A stretch of 64,000 nucleotides of DNA from Bog-159 sp963707465 (lineage in GTDB: Bacteria; Acidobacteriota; Terriglobia; Bryobacterales; Bryobacteraceae): positions 397,858 through 461,857 of the forward strand of contig CAVPQK010000023.1 of assembly GCA_963707465.1 (NCBI GenBank), given 5' to 3'. Below, piece after piece: positions 16,355 to 24,971 of the stretch. The stretch's first letter is position 1. Every line of letters starts with the position of its first letter. Position numbers and translations under genes: made by a program. The notes below the pieces were generated by a model. It was not told the DNA's origin and did no database searches. It worked only from the letters and a program-made list of their open reading frames with translations.

Positions 16355-18001
16355 TTACTGTCCTGCGTAGGGCGTCAGCCTGGGCGGGCGAGCATCTGGC
16401 TCCAGCAGCCACACCCTACGGTCCGGATAATAACGGCGCAGCGTTTCATCCTCGACCGCGCCCAGGTCGCGCGCCCACACCACGCGCGCGCCGTCGATAT
16501 CCGCCGCGTTGTATACCCACTCGTCCTGGAAGATGTGCCGCGGCCAGTAGCGCACGAAAACCAGTTGTTTGCCGGGCGCCTGCGCAAGCTGACGGTTGAT
16601 GGCCACGCGCCGCTCCGGATTGCGCAGCTCGAGCGACCAAGGGTCGCCGCTCAACACATGCAGGCCGTACTCGAAAGCAAACTGCGCAATGCACAGTGCG
16701 ACGATAATTTGCGCCGCCAGAGCGTTCCAGCGGCCCAGTTGATCGAGCCCAGTCACCGCAATCAGAACAAACAGGCATGTTACGGCCGCCATGTAATGAT
16801 ATTGGAAGGCCGGAAAGAAGTTGATTCCCAGGCCCAGGAGCAGCGGCCAAGCCATCACCCAGACGAACCACCGGCGCCGCAGAGCCGCGAAGAAAAATGG
16901 CAGCGCCACATAGAGCGGCGGCATAAAGAAGAAGCGATAGTACCGGATGCGATAGGCCAGCCGCAGCATATAGCTTCCCAAGGTCTCTGGCCGCTCTCCG
17001 CGAAACGACAACTGCATCTTATAATCCAGCTCCTGTTCGCGGGTCAACTCGCGATGTGGCGCTGGTTTCGCTTCGATTGTGAGCGCGGCGGGCACGCCGT
17101 ACTGATGCTGGCTGAGCGCATAGGGCAGGGTCGTCCAACTGCCAGTGACTTGCTTGTTCTGCAGCAAGGTGAGGCCGATGGCCGGTAACACGACCAGGGC
17201 CGCCGCCACCAGGGGCCTTAGGAGCGGCCTCCACGCCGGCAGTAAGAACAGGGCTACGCCCAGCGCCAGAAAAACAGACTCATAGGGACGAGTTAGTAAG
17301 TGGATTGCCAGGCCCGCGCCGAGCAATACGCCGTCGCGCAACCTCCCGTCCCGGCGCAATCGGGGCAGCGCTCCGAAAACCAGGCATCCCGCCGCCGCGG
17401 GGAGCCCGCCACCCCAATAGCTATTCATCCACTGATTCAGCGGGCCGAATTCCATGACGGCCACCAAGCCGCCCGTGAGCGCCCAGCCCGGCGTGGTCCA
17501 CCCGCGCAGCATCCAATAGCAGAGCGCGCACAGCGCCGCCACCGGGATCAACACGCCGGCCCAGGGAGTGCCGAATATCATCCAGCCGAGGGCCAGCACC
17601 ACGCCTTGTCCAACCGGGTAGATCGAGCTATAAGTGGGCTCCTGCAGGACGAAGAACGTTTCGAAGAACCGATGGAACGGATGCATCGGATTCGCCAGGC
17701 GAAAATGCCGCAGCGTGTCCGCCACCAACAGATGGCTGAATTCGTCATAGAGATCGGGCACGGGCGCGGGATGGCGCGGCAGAAGTAGCAGCCGCAGCGC
17801 CACCGGCAGCACGGCCAGCAGCAGTATCGACCAGGCCGGCTTCTGCGCCAGCCTGGCCGCATAAAGTTCCAACCAAGGACGCCAGACTAGCGCCAACGCC
17901 AGCAGCAGCGCCGCCAGGCCCAGTTCGATCAGATCGGCGGGGCCCATGCCCAGCGGATTGGTGAGAGGTAGAAACGACTGTGCCAGGTGCGGGAGAAACA
18001 T
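16355..18001 (-). CDS. GT39-like membrane glycosyltransferase
   Basis: This 548-residue protein has about ten or more hydrophobic helices. VPDLYDEFSHLLVADTL in the first loop carries the acidic residue pair (D86/E87 region) typical of polyprenyl-phosphate-dependent GT-C enzymes of the PMT/ArnT group. The soluble C-terminal domain (LVFVRYWPRHIFQDEWVYN) fits the family. It would transfer a sugar from a lipid carrier on the outer face of the cytoplasmic membrane. It faces two plus-strand glycosyl/methyl transfer genes, which supports a cell-surface glycan role. Confidence 0.75.
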   Translation of the reverse strand: MFLPHLAQSFLPLTNPLGMGPADLIELGLAALLLALALVWRPWLELYAARLAQKPAWSILLLAVLPVALRLLLLPRHPAPVPDLYDEFSHLLVADTLRHFRLANPMHPFHRFFETFFVLQEPTYSSIYPVGQGVVLALGWMIFGTPWAGVLIPVAALCALCYWMLRGWTTPGWALTGGLVAVMEFGPLNQWMNSYWGGGLPAAAGCLVFGALPRLRRDGRLRDGVLLGAGLAIHLLTRPYESVFLALGVALFLLPAWRPLLRPLVAAALVVLPAIGLTLLQNKQVTGSWTTLPYALSQHQYGVPAALTIEAKPAPHRELTREQELDYKMQLSFRGERPETLGSYMLRLAYRIRYYRFFFMPPLYVALPFFFAALRRRWFVWVMAWPLLLGLGINFFPAFQYHYMAAVTCLFVLIAVTGLDQLGRWNALAAQIIVALCIAQFAFEYGLHVLSGDPWSLELRNPERRVAINRQLAQAPGKQLVFVRYWPRHIFQDEWVYNAADIDGARVVWARDLGAVEDETLRRYYPDRRVWLLEPDARPPRLTPYAGQ

Positions 18002-18024
18002 GCGGTCTCTTAGAATAGGAGGCA

Positions 18025-18732
18025 GTGCATGCGTCGACCTACACCATAACAGATCAGGAGCGCATGACGCACGCCGCGAACTACTTCGCCTGGCAAGGCC
18101 GGCTGGTTACGCCGAACCTGGGAACGCGCGTGATTGAGGTGGGCTGCGGCATTGGCAATTTCACCGGCATGTTGCTCGATCGCGAAATGGTCCTGGCCGT
18201 CGATGTGGAGCCCGAGTGTATCGAACGGTTGCGCGCGCGATATTCCAACCGGCCGAATCTGCATGCTTTTCTTTGCGAACCGGGTAGCGCGGCCTTTGCG
18301 AACCTGGCGCGCCGGCGCCCGGATTCCTGCGTCTGCCTGAACGTATTGGAACATATCGATGACGACGGCCGCGCGCTCGAAGCCATGGCATCCGTGCTGG
18401 TTCCGGGCGGCGCAATCGTGTTGCTGGTGCCGGCCTTCCAGGCCCTCTACGGCCCTATCGACCAGAATCTCAGCCATCGCCGCCGGTACAGCCCCAGCAT
18501 GCTGGCCGCGCTCGCCGATCGCACCGGGCTGCGCATCGAAAAACTGCACTACGTCAACGCCATCGGGTTCTTCGGTTGGTGGATGAACGCGCGCGTGTTC
18601 CGGCGCGAAGCGCAGTCCGCGCGCCAGATCCGCATCTTCGACCGCTGCGTAGTGCCGTGGCTATCGCGTCTGGAAGCTATCGTGCCGCCGCCCTTCGGCC
18701 AGTCGCTCTTCGCAGTCCTGCGGAAGCCATGA
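18025..18732 (+). CDS. Class I SAM-dependent methyltransferase
   Basis: This 235-residue protein has motif I VIEVGCGIGNFTG, the acidic VDVEPECIERL after it and CLNVLEHIDDDGRAL, the usual class I methyltransferase order. GTG at 18025 is chosen because TITDQERMTHAANYFAWQ belongs to the fold; the AGGAGG at 18017-18022 is unusually close to it. ATG at 18064 is an alternative. The stop overlaps the following glycosyltransferase by 4 bp, suggesting methylation of a surface glycan or lipid-linked intermediate. Confidence 0.85.
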   Translation: MHASTYTITDQERMTHAANYFAWQGRLVTPNLGTRVIEVGCGIGNFTGMLLDREMVLAVDVEPECIERLRARYSNRPNLHAFLCEPGSAAFANLARRRPDSCVCLNVLEHIDDDGRALEAMASVLVPGGAIVLLVPAFQALYGPIDQNLSHRRRYSPSMLAALADRTGLRIEKLHYVNAIGFFGWWMNARVFRREAQSARQIRIFDRCVVPWLSRLEAIVPPPFGQSLFAVLRKP

Positions 18733-19394
18733 AGGTCTCCATCGTCATTCCGGTCTACAACGAGTTCACCACATTTAGCCAGGTGCTGGAACGCGTGCGC
18801 CGCGCGCCGTTGCCCGCGGGTTGCACCAAGGAAATCGTAGTAATAGACGATGGCTCCACGGATGGAACCGCCCTGCTGGTGGAAGGCGTCACGCATCGGC
18901 GAATCAGTCACTCCGGCAAGGGATCCGCGATTCGCGCCGGCATCGAACTGGCGACGGGAGACATCATCCTCATCCAGGATGGCGACCTCGAATACGATCC
19001 GAACGATTACGCGCGTTTGCTCGAACCCATTGTCGCCGGCGCCGCCGACATCGTCTACGGTTCGCGCTTTCTCGGCCCACCGGTCGCGATGGCTTTGCCC
19101 AACCGCATGGCCAACCGGATCCTGACAGCGGCGGCGAACCTGCTCTATGGCGCGCAACTGACCGACGAGGCCACCGCGTACAAGGCATTTCGCACGACTT
19201 TTCTCCGCGAAATCCATCTGGAATGCCGCCACTTCGAGTTCTGCCCGGAGGTGACCGCCAAAGCGCGCCGCCTTGGAATTCGCATCCACGAAGTGCCCGT
19301 CAGCTACAACCCACGCGGTATCGCCGAAGGCAAGAAGATTCGCGCGCGCGATGGATGGGAAGCGCTATGGACGCTGCTCCGTTACCGCTTCTAA
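18729..19394 (+). CDS. Family 2 glycosyltransferase (dolichol-phosphate mannosyltransferase type)
   Basis: This 221-residue protein has the GT-A signature VSIVIPVYNE, then VVIDDGSTDGT and the DXD-like IQDGDLEYDPNDY. The length and the GKGSAIRAG and YGSRF motifs match soluble polyprenol-phosphate sugar transferases, which charge a lipid carrier with a hexose from a nucleotide sugar. It could feed the nearby GT39-like enzyme. ATG at 18729 overlaps the methyltransferase stop (ATGA). Confidence 0.88.
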   Translation: MKVSIVIPVYNEFTTFSQVLERVRRAPLPAGCTKEIVVIDDGSTDGTALLVEGVTHRRISHSGKGSAIRAGIELATGDIILIQDGDLEYDPNDYARLLEPIVAGAADIVYGSRFLGPPVAMALPNRMANRILTAAANLLYGAQLTDEATAYKAFRTTFLREIHLECRHFEFCPEVTAKARRLGIRIHEVPVSYNPRGIAEGKKIRARDGWEALWTLLRYRF

Positions 19395-19399
19395 GTGGG

Positions 19400-19435
19400 G
19401 CAGGCCCGTGGCCTGCGGCGGCCTCTAAGGCCGCC
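19400..19435. terminator. Double hairpin at a convergent gene end, repeated element
   Basis: GCAGGCC/GGCCTGC (19400-19416) is followed directly by GGCGGCCT/AGGCCGCC (19417-19435). The same double hairpin recurs at 39101-39136, also between convergent genes. It can fold on either strand and is likely a bidirectional terminator belonging to a dispersed repeat. The stop codon of the esterase lies in the second loop. Confidence 0.75.
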
Positions 19436-20957
19436 TCAGGTGCTCCATAAACACCTCGCAGAACTCCCGTCGCAGCCCGGTCTTCACCACGGTGCCGTCG
19501 TCGGTGAACGCGATGTACTCCTGCTCCTTCGCCACGAAGCGGGGCCACTGCGGCAGTCCCGCGGCATTGGGGTCGCCCGTCAGCACGAAATTCGCCCAAT
19601 AGGACTGCATCAAATCGGACAATTTCCGGTCGATCGGAGCCAGCTGCACATCGCGTCCCCAAGTCCCGAAAACATAGTTCAACTCGGCCGAATGCCCCAT
19701 GCCATGGTTGGCGGGGCGGTCCGGCGCACCATGATCCAACGCGTATTCATACGTTACGTGCCCGGCCCCAGCGTGGTCCACGGCCTCGGCTACTACCGGA
19801 CAGCGGAATACTTCATCGGTGGGCCACTCGACGCCCGGGCCGCCATACAACGGGTCCGGTTTGCCTTCGCCGCCTCCCGCCAGCCCGTACAACGCCAGCG
19901 CCCGGTCCGCCAGACTGCCATAAGTCTTCTGAATTGCACCCCCGATCTTCGCCGCGGATTCGTTGCCGCCAATTTCCTGCGCCGTGCTGCCGATCAGCAG
20001 TGGCACGGCCGCGCTCCGCCCCGCCACAAAAACCTCGGCCGGCGGCTGCGGCAGCACCCACCCGTCCACCGAAGTCTCCAGGCCGGTGCGATCGCCGCCC
20101 GTGGCGCGTCTGGCGGCCTCCAGAATCTCAACCGGCGGTACCTGGCGCAACCGCGCGATCGCATCGCCGTCAGGTATTTTCAATTCAGCGGCCAGCTTCT
20201 TCCCCAACTCCTCGGCCTCGCCGCGCGTTCTGGAGCCGTTGAATATGGACACCGCGCCGCTCTCCGCGATAGCGCCGCGGAACAGCCCGCGCGCCAGCGG
20301 CGACGTCATCAGCAAGCTGACGTCCATCGCCCCCGCCGATTGCCCCGCCACCGTCACACGCTCCGGATCCCCGCCGAAAGCAGCGATGTTCTTCCGCACC
20401 CACTCGAGCGCCGCGATCTGGTCCATCAGTCCGTAATTGCCGGAAGCATGGTGCGCCGACTCGCGGGCCAGCGCGGGATGCGCCAGAAATCCCAGTGCGC
20501 CCAGGCGGTAATTGATGGTCACCAGCACCAGGCCGCGCCGCACCAGCGTGCGTTGGTCGAAGCCCGCCGCCTCGCCCGAACCGGCCGTGTTCGATCCGCC
20601 ATGAATCCATAGCATCACCGGAACCTTCGCCGCAGGCGGCCACACCGGCGCGGCCACGTTCAGATACAGGCAGTCTTCGGCGCTGTTCGGCACGTTTCGG
20701 ATATTCCAGCCTTCGGAGAGCTGCGTGCACGCCGCGCTGAAGGCGGCGGCTTCGCGGATGCCAGTCCACGCCGCCACCGGCCGCGGCTCGCGCCAGCGAA
20801 GCTCTCCCAAAGGAGGCCGCGCGTAAGGGACGCCCTTGAACGCGGCGCCGCCATCCGGCGTGGACCGGCCGCGAATCTGGCCGCCGGCTACCGTCGCCAC
20901 CGGTCCGGTCTCAGCCGCACACGCGAAAACAGGGAGTAGCAACAAAGCCAGCTTCAT
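19425..20957 (-). CDS. Secreted type B carboxylesterase
   Basis: This 510-residue protein has a signal peptide (MKLALLLLPVFACAAE). GVPYARPPLGELRW and the EDCLYLNV signature are followed by the oxyanion-hole MLWIHGG, nucleophile S207 in VAGQSAGAM, and a C-terminal histidine in NHGMGHSAELNYVFG. This is the cholinesterase/carboxylesterase fold that hydrolyses esters outside the cytoplasm. The last residues (HLRRP) are encoded inside the dispersed hairpin repeat. It starts one base after the stop of the winged-helix/PD40 regulator, so both are one transcription unit. Confidence 0.88.
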   Translation of the reverse strand: MKLALLLLPVFACAAETGPVATVAGGQIRGRSTPDGGAAFKGVPYARPPLGELRWREPRPVAAWTGIREAAAFSAACTQLSEGWNIRNVPNSAEDCLYLNVAAPVWPPAAKVPVMLWIHGGSNTAGSGEAAGFDQRTLVRRGLVLVTINYRLGALGFLAHPALARESAHHASGNYGLMDQIAALEWVRKNIAAFGGDPERVTVAGQSAGAMDVSLLMTSPLARGLFRGAIAESGAVSIFNGSRTRGEAEELGKKLAAELKIPDGDAIARLRQVPPVEILEAARRATGGDRTGLETSVDGWVLPQPPAEVFVAGRSAAVPLLIGSTAQEIGGNESAAKIGGAIQKTYGSLADRALALYGLAGGGEGKPDPLYGGPGVEWPTDEVFRCPVVAEAVDHAGAGHVTYEYALDHGAPDRPANHGMGHSAELNYVFGTWGRDVQLAPIDRKLSDLMQSYWANFVLTGDPNAAGLPQWPRFVAKEQEYIAFTDDGTVVKTGLRREFCEVFMEHLRRP

Positions 20958-23078
20958 TCAGGGCCACTCCACATCCAGGGCATAAACATCCGTGGTGCTG
21001 GTATTGCGCAGCAGTATGGGCGAATCGTCCGGACTGAGGCCGATCCAGCCGGCGGAGAGGCCAGTCAGATCCAGTCCGCTCAGATTCACCAGTTGCTCGA
21101 TCCGGCCATCGGGAACTTGCAGCCGGCAAAGCCACCCGGTGGACCCCTTTCGAATGAAATAAATGTACCGGCCATCGCGAGACCATATCGGGCTTTCGAC
21201 GAAGTCCGCCGCAAGCTCCCGCCACGTTTTCCTGGCGACATCGAAGAGCGCCAAACGGGACGGCGCAGGTTGATCCGCCCACTTGATGGAGGTCGCGCTG
21301 ATATAACGTCCATCGGGCGACCAGCGGGAAGTCCAACGCCCTTCGGATCCGGGGAGAGAGCTGATCCGGCTGGCGGCCAAATCGTAAACATGGATGACCT
21401 CGTTGCCGGCCGGTCTGCCGAAGCCTGCCGGTACGTCGCCAAACGTAATCCGGCGGCCATCGGGAGACCATGTCCCGATACCCTCCTCCTGGTGGTGATC
21501 GGGGAGGAGTTCCTGCGCGCCGGCGCCATCCGCCCTCACCAGATGGATCTTGTAAGGTAGCCCCGGCCTCTTCGCGCGCACGGCGATCGTTTTTCCGTCG
21601 GGCGACCAGTCCAGTCCGTCCGCCTCCATCGGCGCGAAGGTGAGCTGCGCCCGTTCCGTGCCGTCCGGCCGCATGCGCCAAACGGTGCGTTCCGGGTAGG
21701 TGATGTATGCGACCCAACGGCCGTCTCGCGAAAAGTTTACCCAACGGCCGCGGAGGCCGCCCAGATATTCGACGAACTCTCCGAGCCGCGCGTCGTATCG
21801 GGCAAGTTTTCCCAGGTTCTGATCGCCGACCGCAAACAGCGTCTGGCCATCGGGACTTATGGCTGGAAGACGGAGGCTGAGGGGCATGTCCGTGAGGTTG
21901 ACGGGCCTGTTCCGGGCCATGCTCCACCAGGGAAGCTTGCCCCGCAAAGCCCATATATCCGCGCGGCCGCCTGTTTCTACCGCAAACAGAAGATAGCGCC
22001 CGTCCGGCCTCCAGATGACCCCACCAAACATTTGGTCGCCTCTGAGGTCTGGGAGCTCCAGTTTGCGCTTGCCCGTGCCGTCGGGTGCAATTTCCCAAAG
22101 CGACCCGCGCCCGCTATTAGCCGATACGGCTTCGAAAGAAAGGAGCTTGCCATCCGGCCTCCAGCGTGGAAACTCAACTGCGTCTGACGCGGTGGTGGTC
22201 AGGCGGCGTCTGCCCGTGCCATCCGCCGAGACCACATTGAGGTCACGGCCGTCGGCGTACGCGACGCTCTTTCCATCCGGCGACCAGCATCCCTCGTGGC
22301 CGTTCGCGGTAACACGAATAGGGCGTCCGGCCGGCAGCGGGAGAATCCAGAGAACGCGCTCTTCCCCGGGCATTCGAGCGGAAACCAGGAGCCGCGATTT
22401 ATCCGGCGAGATGTCGCTGATCGCAAGATCCGCAAAGGGCGTGTCTACCGGCGCCGCCTCACCGCCTTGGACGGAGACAGACCACAACCTTCTGCCGTCC
22501 TGCTTGGAGAAATACACGCGGAGACCGTCGGTGGCGATCGTGTTGGGACTGGCATCGTGGGTTAGTTGACGGTAGCCGAGCATTCTGGGCGCAGGCGGAG
22601 GCCGCAGCGACAGATAGAGGAAGACGCCTGCGCAGGCTACGGCGGCAAACGCTATCGCCGCGGGCCAGCCGCTTGGCCGGAATCTTCTGACGCCGGGAGC
22701 CGGGATTTGGGCTGCCGCGGGCGCGCCCACGACGGCGGGCGGTTCCGGCTCCAGGACTTCGACCGCGCCCAGGAAGCGATAGCCGCGGCGCGGGGCGGTT
22801 TCGATAAGCCGGTTGCCGTTTTGGCGATCGTCTCCCAGCGCCTTCCTCAAAAGGTGGACGTGGAAGGTGAGGTTGCCTTCTTCGACGATGGCATCGGGCC
22901 AAACCAAGGCCATCAGCGCGTCCTTTTCCACCAAGCCGCCGCGGCTTTCCACCAGCGTAAGAAGGATATCGAACGCCCGCGAGCTCAGCGCCACCAGTTC
23001 CCCGTTGCGCAGAAGTGTGCGCCTGGCCGTATCCAGCCGGAAGGGTCCGAACCCGTAAACTACACGCGGGGAAGACAT
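20958..23078 (-). CDS. Winged-helix DNA-binding/TM/PD40 propeller regulator
   Basis: This 706-residue protein has an OmpR-type winged helix at ~8-105 (FGPFRLDTARRTLLRNGEL, LSSRAFDILLTLVE, VWPDAIVEEGNLTFHVHLLR, TAPRRGYRF). A single TM helix lies near 140-160 and a long TolB-like PD40 beta-propeller follows, with repeated SPDGK/SRDGRW units. It is a CadC-like membrane-bound regulator with an external sensor, an architecture frequent in Acidobacteriota. It precedes the esterase gene directly, so it may control or be co-expressed with it. Confidence 0.85.
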   Translation of the reverse strand: MSSPRVVYGFGPFRLDTARRTLLRNGELVALSSRAFDILLTLVESRGGLVEKDALMALVWPDAIVEEGNLTFHVHLLRKALGDDRQNGNRLIETAPRRGYRFLGAVEVLEPEPPAVVGAPAAAQIPAPGVRRFRPSGWPAAIAFAAVACAGVFLYLSLRPPPAPRMLGYRQLTHDASPNTIATDGLRVYFSKQDGRRLWSVSVQGGEAAPVDTPFADLAISDISPDKSRLLVSARMPGEERVLWILPLPAGRPIRVTANGHEGCWSPDGKSVAYADGRDLNVVSADGTGRRRLTTTASDAVEFPRWRPDGKLLSFEAVSANSGRGSLWEIAPDGTGKRKLELPDLRGDQMFGGVIWRPDGRYLLFAVETGGRADIWALRGKLPWWSMARNRPVNLTDMPLSLRLPAISPDGQTLFAVGDQNLGKLARYDARLGEFVEYLGGLRGRWVNFSRDGRWVAYITYPERTVWRMRPDGTERAQLTFAPMEADGLDWSPDGKTIAVRAKRPGLPYKIHLVRADGAGAQELLPDHHQEEGIGTWSPDGRRITFGDVPAGFGRPAGNEVIHVYDLAASRISSLPGSEGRWTSRWSPDGRYISATSIKWADQPAPSRLALFDVARKTWRELAADFVESPIWSRDGRYIYFIRKGSTGWLCRLQVPDGRIEQLVNLSGLDLTGLSAGWIGLSPDDSPILLRNTSTTDVYALDVEWP

Positions 23079-23315
23079 TGCAGCCTCGCAAAGAACTTCT
23101 AATAACTTTTCAAGAGTCTTTAAGGACTTCCCCTGGCCCTTTTGCGAAGATCAGCCTACCCGGCCGTGCCGGACAATGCATCCCCGAAGACCCAAGGATA
23201 TTCTACAGCGGGGCTGGTCTCAAAAGCCAGACCTATTTGAATGTCGCCGCTCGGGGTGCGCGTCGGCGCGGGCCGGAGCAATAAGATAACGCAAATCCGA
23301 CACTGGAGGTGTCTC

Positions 23316-24476
23316 TTGAATTCAGTAACACGCTACAGCTTTGCAATTGCGGCCCTGGCATGCAGCGCTCTGCTGCCGGCGGCCAAACTACAGGCACAAA
23401 GTCCGGCCTGGACGCAGATCCAGGCTAGCGGACAGAACTACGACCTGTTCCGGTTCGTCTCTACTACTGTTTACGACCCGGTTTCGAACGAACTGATCGT
23501 CTTCGGCGGCCAGTCGCAGGAAGCCGGAGACCCGAATCTCAACGATACCTGGATACTTAGCAACGCCAACGGCCTTGGCGGACCGAGCGCCTGGACGAAC
23601 CTGATTGCGAACGGAGCGCCAGGCAACCCGCCGCCTTTGCACGGCCAATCCGCGGTGTGCGACTCGGTGAACAACATCCTGATTGTTCTTGGAGGGTGCG
23701 AAGGCGGTTGTGAACCGGTGTCGAATTCTGTATGGCTGCTGAGCTACGCCAATGGCCAAGGCGGAACGCCGACCTGGAGCCAACTCTCGCCAACGGGAGG
23801 CTCGCCGGCTCCACGGCAAGGCCACCAGGCAGTCTACGATCCCACGACGAACGCGATGATTATCTGGGGCGGCCAAAACGGAGGAGGATCTTGCGGCGGC
23901 TATAACGATGCGTGGGTGCTGAGCAACGCCAACGGCTTAGGTGGCGCCTCAAGCTGGACGCAACTCTCGCCCTCTGGCGGACGCCCACCCGACTACTACG
24001 CCAGCGCGGTTTACGACCCCACCCATAATGTGATGACCGCATTCGGCGGAGCGAGGCAAGCCGGCAGTTGTACGTCAGCGCGGGCTAATGCCGTGTGGGC
24101 GCTCTCGAACGCCAACGGCCAGGGAGGCGCACCGGTCTGGACGAAGCTGATAGCCGAAGGCGCGCCCGGATCGCCATCACCGAGGCTCTTCGCTGCCGCT
24201 GCCTACAATCCCGGTAGCAACGCTATGACTGTTTTCGGCGGCCAAGCCGGAGACGGCTCCTTCCTCGGAGACTCTTGGGTGCTCTCGAACGCGAATGGAA
24301 TCGGTGGAACGCCCTCATGGACAAGGCTGAGTCCCACGGGGACTTATAAGCCGGTCCCTAGCGCACGGTGGAACGGCGCGGGGATGGACGCGACCAATAA
24401 CCGCTTCATCATGTGGGGCGGCGTTTCAGCGGATGGCCCGCTGTGGGGCGCCTGGGTGCTAGCTCCAGCAAATTGA
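23316..24476 (+). CDS. Secreted Kelch-repeat protein
   Basis: The protein has about 386 residues. TTG at 23316 is preferred because GGAGGT at 23305-23310 is well spaced and a signal peptide (SFAIAALACSALLPAAKLQAQ) begins there. About six Kelch-type blades follow, each with YDP, a GG pair and W..L (for example VYDPVSNELIVFGGQ and VLSNANGLGG). The sequence would fold as a beta-propeller. It may be attached to, or released from, the cell surface; no catalytic or anchoring motif was seen. Confidence 0.8.
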   Translation: MNSVTRYSFAIAALACSALLPAAKLQAQSPAWTQIQASGQNYDLFRFVSTTVYDPVSNELIVFGGQSQEAGDPNLNDTWILSNANGLGGPSAWTNLIANGAPGNPPPLHGQSAVCDSVNNILIVLGGCEGGCEPVSNSVWLLSYANGQGGTPTWSQLSPTGGSPAPRQGHQAVYDPTTNAMIIWGGQNGGGSCGGYNDAWVLSNANGLGGASSWTQLSPSGGRPPDYYASAVYDPTHNVMTAFGGARQAGSCTSARANAVWALSNANGQGGAPVWTKLIAEGAPGSPSPRLFAAAAYNPGSNAMTVFGGQAGDGSFLGDSWVLSNANGIGGTPSWTRLSPTGTYKPVPSARWNGAGMDATNNRFIMWGGVSADGPLWGAWVLAPAN

Positions 24477-24619
24477 CGTTGCATACGCCGGTCACACGGG
24501 GCGGGCTGCCGCTTGGCTGACGCTCGCCCTTCCTAACCTTTCCCTCGCTTCGACGTATTTACCTATGAGCGGCCTCCGGTAGAATATCTGCCGGAGCACA
24601 GTGACCGTTCGCCACCCCA

Positions 24620-24964
24620 ATGGGCAAGAAGCCAACCCAAACCGATATTCTGCAAGGCACGCTGGACATGCTGATTCTGCAGGTTCTGGCGCCGGGCGCG
24701 GCCCACGGGCACACGATCGCCTACGCCATCGAGCGCCGCTCGGAAGAAGTTCTACTGGTAGAGCACGGATCCCTCTACCCTGCCCTGCATCGCCTGGAAG
24801 ACCGCGGCTGGATCGCCTCTTTCTGGGGTACCTCGGAAAATAACCGCAAGGCGCGCTACTACCGCCTTACCGCCACCGGCCGCAAGCAGTTGAGCGCGGA
24901 AATGAGCCGCTGGGAACTGGTGGTCCGCGCCGTTAACCAGGTGCTTCGTCCGGCGGAGGAGTGA
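24620..24964 (+). CDS. PadR family transcriptional regulator
   Basis: This 114-residue protein has the PadR winged helix: TDILQGTLDMLILQVLAPG, HGHTIAYAIE, VEHGSLYPALHRLEDRGWI and YYRLTATGRKQL. It lies 7 bp before the ADOP permease, the standard acidobacterial arrangement in which PadR precedes the permease. It probably represses this operon in response to a small ligand or stress. Confidence 0.93.
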   Translation: MGKKPTQTDILQGTLDMLILQVLAPGAAHGHTIAYAIERRSEEVLLVEHGSLYPALHRLEDRGWIASFWGTSENNRKARYYRLTATGRKQLSAEMSRWELVVRAVNQVLRPAEE

Positions 24965-24971
24965 AACGCGC